Shown piece after piece: positions 61,940-64,000 of a stretch of DNA of 64,000 nt. The translations under genes and the position numbers were made by a program. The DNA is from Methanobacteriaceae archaeon (GTDB taxonomy: Archaea > Methanobacteriota > Methanobacteria > Methanobacteriales > Methanobacteriaceae), in NCBI GenBank assembly GCA_030016715.1, contig JASEJD010000009.1, positions 1 to 64,000 on the forward strand. The letters run 5' to 3'. The first letter of the stretch is position 1. Every line of letters begins with the position of its first letter. Under the pieces are notes generated by a model. It saw only the letters and a program-made list of their open reading frames with translations, was not told the DNA's origin and made no database searches.

Positions 61940-64000
61940 TTATTCCTGCATCATTTTCCTTGCAGCCTTCAAAACCAACTTCTTCTCAATCCGGGCAACT
62001 GTTTCCCTTACAGCAGGTACTGCATCAGTATTAGCAGATACACTGTCAATTCCCAGTTCCACTAATTTTTCTACAATATGTGGAATGCTCCCTGCCTGTC
62101 CGCATATACTGGTTTTTACTCCCGCATCATTACATTTCTTGATAACCCGGGCAATTAGCTTTAAGACTGCAGGGTGTCCTTCACTATACAAATCAGCTAC
62201 ATTTTCATTGTTACGATCAATGGCCAAGGTGTACTGTGTCAAATCATTTGTTCCGAAACTAGCGAAATCTATTCCCACATCAATGAAATCTTCAATTACC
62301 ATGGCTGCTGCGGGTGTTTCAACCATTATACCAAATTCTATGTTTTTTTGTGGTTTTAAACCAACTTCTTCTGCAATCTGCTTGGCTTTTCGTAGTTCAT
62401 CAGGGTGCTGAACTAATGGGATCATTATGCCAATATTAGTATAACCCTGCTCATGTAACTTCTTAATAGCTTTAAATTCTGCCTTTAGAATTTCTGGTTG
62501 ATCCAATTCTCTTCTGATACCTCTCCATCCCAGCATAGGGTTATGTTCATATGGTTCGTCTTCTCCACCGTCTAATGTCTTGAATTCATCAGTAGGAGCA
62601 TCCAGTGTTCTGTACCAAACTGGCTTAGGATAAAACGCGTCAACGACTTTTAAAATATTTTCCATTAGCAGTTTAATAAGTTCATCTTCACGATCGTCTC
62701 TAATAAATTTAATTGGATGTATACCGGAGGTTAACATCATATGTTCCGTTCTAAGTAGTCCCACACCATCTGCACCAGTAAGTGATGCTTTTTTCGCAGC
62801 TTCAGGCATGCTTACATTAACTTTTACATCAGTTACTGTGAGTATTGGTGAGTGGACAGCTGCTGGTTGTTCTTCCACTTCAACTTTCTCAGAAACTTGT
62901 AGTTTTCCTTTATAGACAATTCCTTTGTTACCATCAATGGTAACTTGTTGATCTTCATCTAAGATCTGTGTAGCATCAGTGGTTCCCACTACACAAGGTA
63001 TTCCTAATTCTCTAGATACTATAGCTGCATGGCAGGTAACACCGCCCTCATCAGTTATAATTCCACTGGCCCTCTTCATGGCCGGCACCATATCGGGAGT
63101 AGTCATAACTGTTACTAGAATATCACCTGTTTCCACTTTGTCTAATTCATCGATCTCTCTAATAATCTTCACCGCTCCAGACCCCATACCTGGGCTTGCC
63201 CCTAATCCTTTGGTTATAATCGTCCTTTCATCTTCAAATTCTTCTTCAGGTTGTGATGATTTATCAAGAGTGGTTACTGGTCTTGATTGAAGCATGTAAA
63301 CTTTTCCATCTTCAATAGCCCATTCAGTATCTTGTGGAAAATTATAGTGATTATGAATATTTCTTCCAAGTTCAGTTAGCTCAGCCACTTCTTCAGGGCT
63401 TAGAACTTGTTTATTTTTCATGTCTTCTGGAACTTCTACTTTAACTGTTCGTCCAGACTGGGGATCTTTATGGTACATAATATTTTTTTCACTTACCATA
63501 GTATCAAGAATTTCGCCGGTTTTTTTATCTACCCAGTAGGTGTCAGGTGTTACTGTTCCTGAAACAACTGCCTCCCCTAATCCCCATGAAGCTTCAATTA
63601 ATATCTTCTCTTCACCAGTTGAAGGATGTACCGTGAACATGACCCCTGCTTTCTCTGCATCCACCATTTCTTGAACTACAACTGCAATATAAACTTTGGA
63701 ATGATCGAAATTATTCTCTTCCCGGTAAAAGATTGCACGTGCACCGAAAAGAGATGCCCAACATTTCTGGACATATTTTAAAACATCCTCCGCACCGCTG
63801 ATGTTAAGATAAGTATCTTGTTGCCCGGCAAAAGATGCTTCGGGCAAGTCCTCTGCAGTAGCTGAAGATCTTATTGCTACAAGCGCATTTTCCTTACCAA
63901 TTTTTTCGCAAAGAGCGTTGTAGGCCTCTGTAATCAAAGTTTTTATTTCATCAGGAACCCATGCATCCATTATTATTTTTTTAATCCGTTTAGCGGCGTT
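61940..64000 (-). CDS. ppsA: Phosphoenolpyruvate synthase (5' end outside window)
   Basis: At least 686 residues; the frame is open to the window end and the ATG at 63970 is internal, preceded by NAAKRIKKII. PpsA turns pyruvate plus ATP into PEP for carbon assimilation. Visible parts are the ATP-grasp end (VAIRSSATAEDLPEASFAGQ), the phospho-His domain with GGVTCHAAIVSRELGIPCVVG, and the PEP-binding barrel (MLGWRGIR, FGTNDLTQYTLAIDRN, SICGQAGS). About 70-80 N-terminal residues are missing. Confidence 0.96.
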   Translation of the reverse strand, partial: NAAKRIKKIIMDAWVPDEIKTLITEAYNALCEKIGKENALVAIRSSATAEDLPEASFAGQQDTYLNISGAEDVLKYVQKCWASLFGARAIFYREENNFDHSKVYIAVVVQEMVDAEKAGVMFTVHPSTGEEKILIEASWGLGEAVVSGTVTPDTYWVDKKTGEILDTMVSEKNIMYHKDPQSGRTVKVEVPEDMKNKQVLSPEEVAELTELGRNIHNHYNFPQDTEWAIEDGKVYMLQSRPVTTLDKSSQPEEEFEDERTIITKGLGASPGMGSGAVKIIREIDELDKVETGDILVTVMTTPDMVPAMKRASGIITDEGGVTCHAAIVSRELGIPCVVGTTDATQILDEDQQVTIDGNKGIVYKGKLQVSEKVEVEEQPAAVHSPILTVTDVKVNVSMPEAAKKASLTGADGVGLLRTEHMMLTSGIHPIKFIRDDREDELIKLLMENILKVVDAFYPKPVWYRTLDAPTDEFKTLDGGEDEPYEHNPMLGWRGIRRELDQPEILKAEFKAIKKLHEQGYTNIGIMIPLVQHPDELRKAKQIAEEVGLKPQKNIEFGIMVETPAAAMVIEDFIDVGIDFASFGTNDLTQYTLAIDRNNENVADLYSEGHPAVLKLIARVIKKCNDAGVKTSICGQAGSIPHIVEKLVELGIDSVSANTDAVPAVRETVARIEKKLVLKAARKMMQE

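Noticed and set aside
63968-63970. ATG at 63970 as start of PEP synthase
   Set aside because: The frame continues without stop to 64000 and the N-terminal part of the family is missing.

Overview
The window comes from a low-G+C methanogenic archaeon of the Methanobacteriales, most likely Methanobacterium or a close relative. The evidence is an archaeal str-operon end (EF-2, EF-1alpha, uS10, tRNA-Ser), SepCysS, MfnA (methanofuran), a CbiS-like cobamide enzyme with CobS, aTrm56, HypD, archaeal QueC and inositol-phosphate synthase. Many genes also have strong GGTGAT/GGAGGT ribosome binding sites. Species identity is inferred and was not searched.

Layout. 1-3762: translation genes (EF-2 cut by the window edge) ending in twin hairpins and tRNA-Ser(UGA). 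3763-10230: an accessory stretch closed by a second, nearly identical tRNA-Ser(CGA). It holds a bacterial-looking catalase-peroxidase, a cupin, a decayed CPBP protease gene and an ATC-hydrolase-like protein. 10266-17323: small accessory genes: methyltransferase, nitroreductase with a MarR-like regulator, two GyrI-like paralogues, a CPBP protease, a NYN nuclease-like protein and a SplB-like radical SAM protein. 17340-23566: housekeeping on the minus strand (SepCysS, THEP1 NTPase, radical SAM, PmbA/TldD, phosphoglycolate phosphatase, HypD). 23732-27973: a giant secreted DUF11-repeat surface protein that seems to start at a non-canonical ATC codon. 28322-36540: AIM24-like protein, zinc-ribbon and membrane proteins, a B12-binding radical SAM protein, a frameshifted BASS-family transporter, a signal peptidase, a small secreted Tyr/Trp-rich protein and a DrrAB-type ABC exporter.

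36705-45474: an MBL-rhodanese fusion, a flavin protein, an AlkD-like protein, two divergent regulators (PadR, Lrp/AsnC), an MgtE-like transporter, a carbonic-anhydrase-like protein, a 49-residue ribbon-helix-helix-like protein and an alpha/beta hydrolase. 45475-47173 is a long gene-poor gap with skewed base composition. 47174-64000 is mostly core metabolism: inositol-1-phosphate synthase, pyruvate carboxylase subunit B, QueC, LarC with two paralogous zinc-ribbon proteins, CbiS/CobS/Trm56, Upp, fumarase beta subunit, MfnA and PEP synthase (cut by the window edge).

How the genes work together. Pyruvate/PEP/oxaloacetate/fumarate metabolism (PpsA, PycB, FumB) and cofactor supply (cobamide, methanofuran, nickel-related LarC, HypD) fit an autotrophic hydrogenotrophic methanogen. 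KatG, nitroreductase, the persulfide-dioxygenase-like fusion and the flavin protein suggest oxidative or sulfur stress defence. The signs of genome flux are two pseudogenes, a 54-bp tandem duplication at a start codon, a 66-bp in-frame duplication in a CPBP gene and the tRNA-bounded katG region. I found no CRISPR array, IS element, prophage or rRNA. The observations I would check first are the ATC start of the surface protein, the tRNA-bounded island and the small secreted peptide/export neighbourhood.
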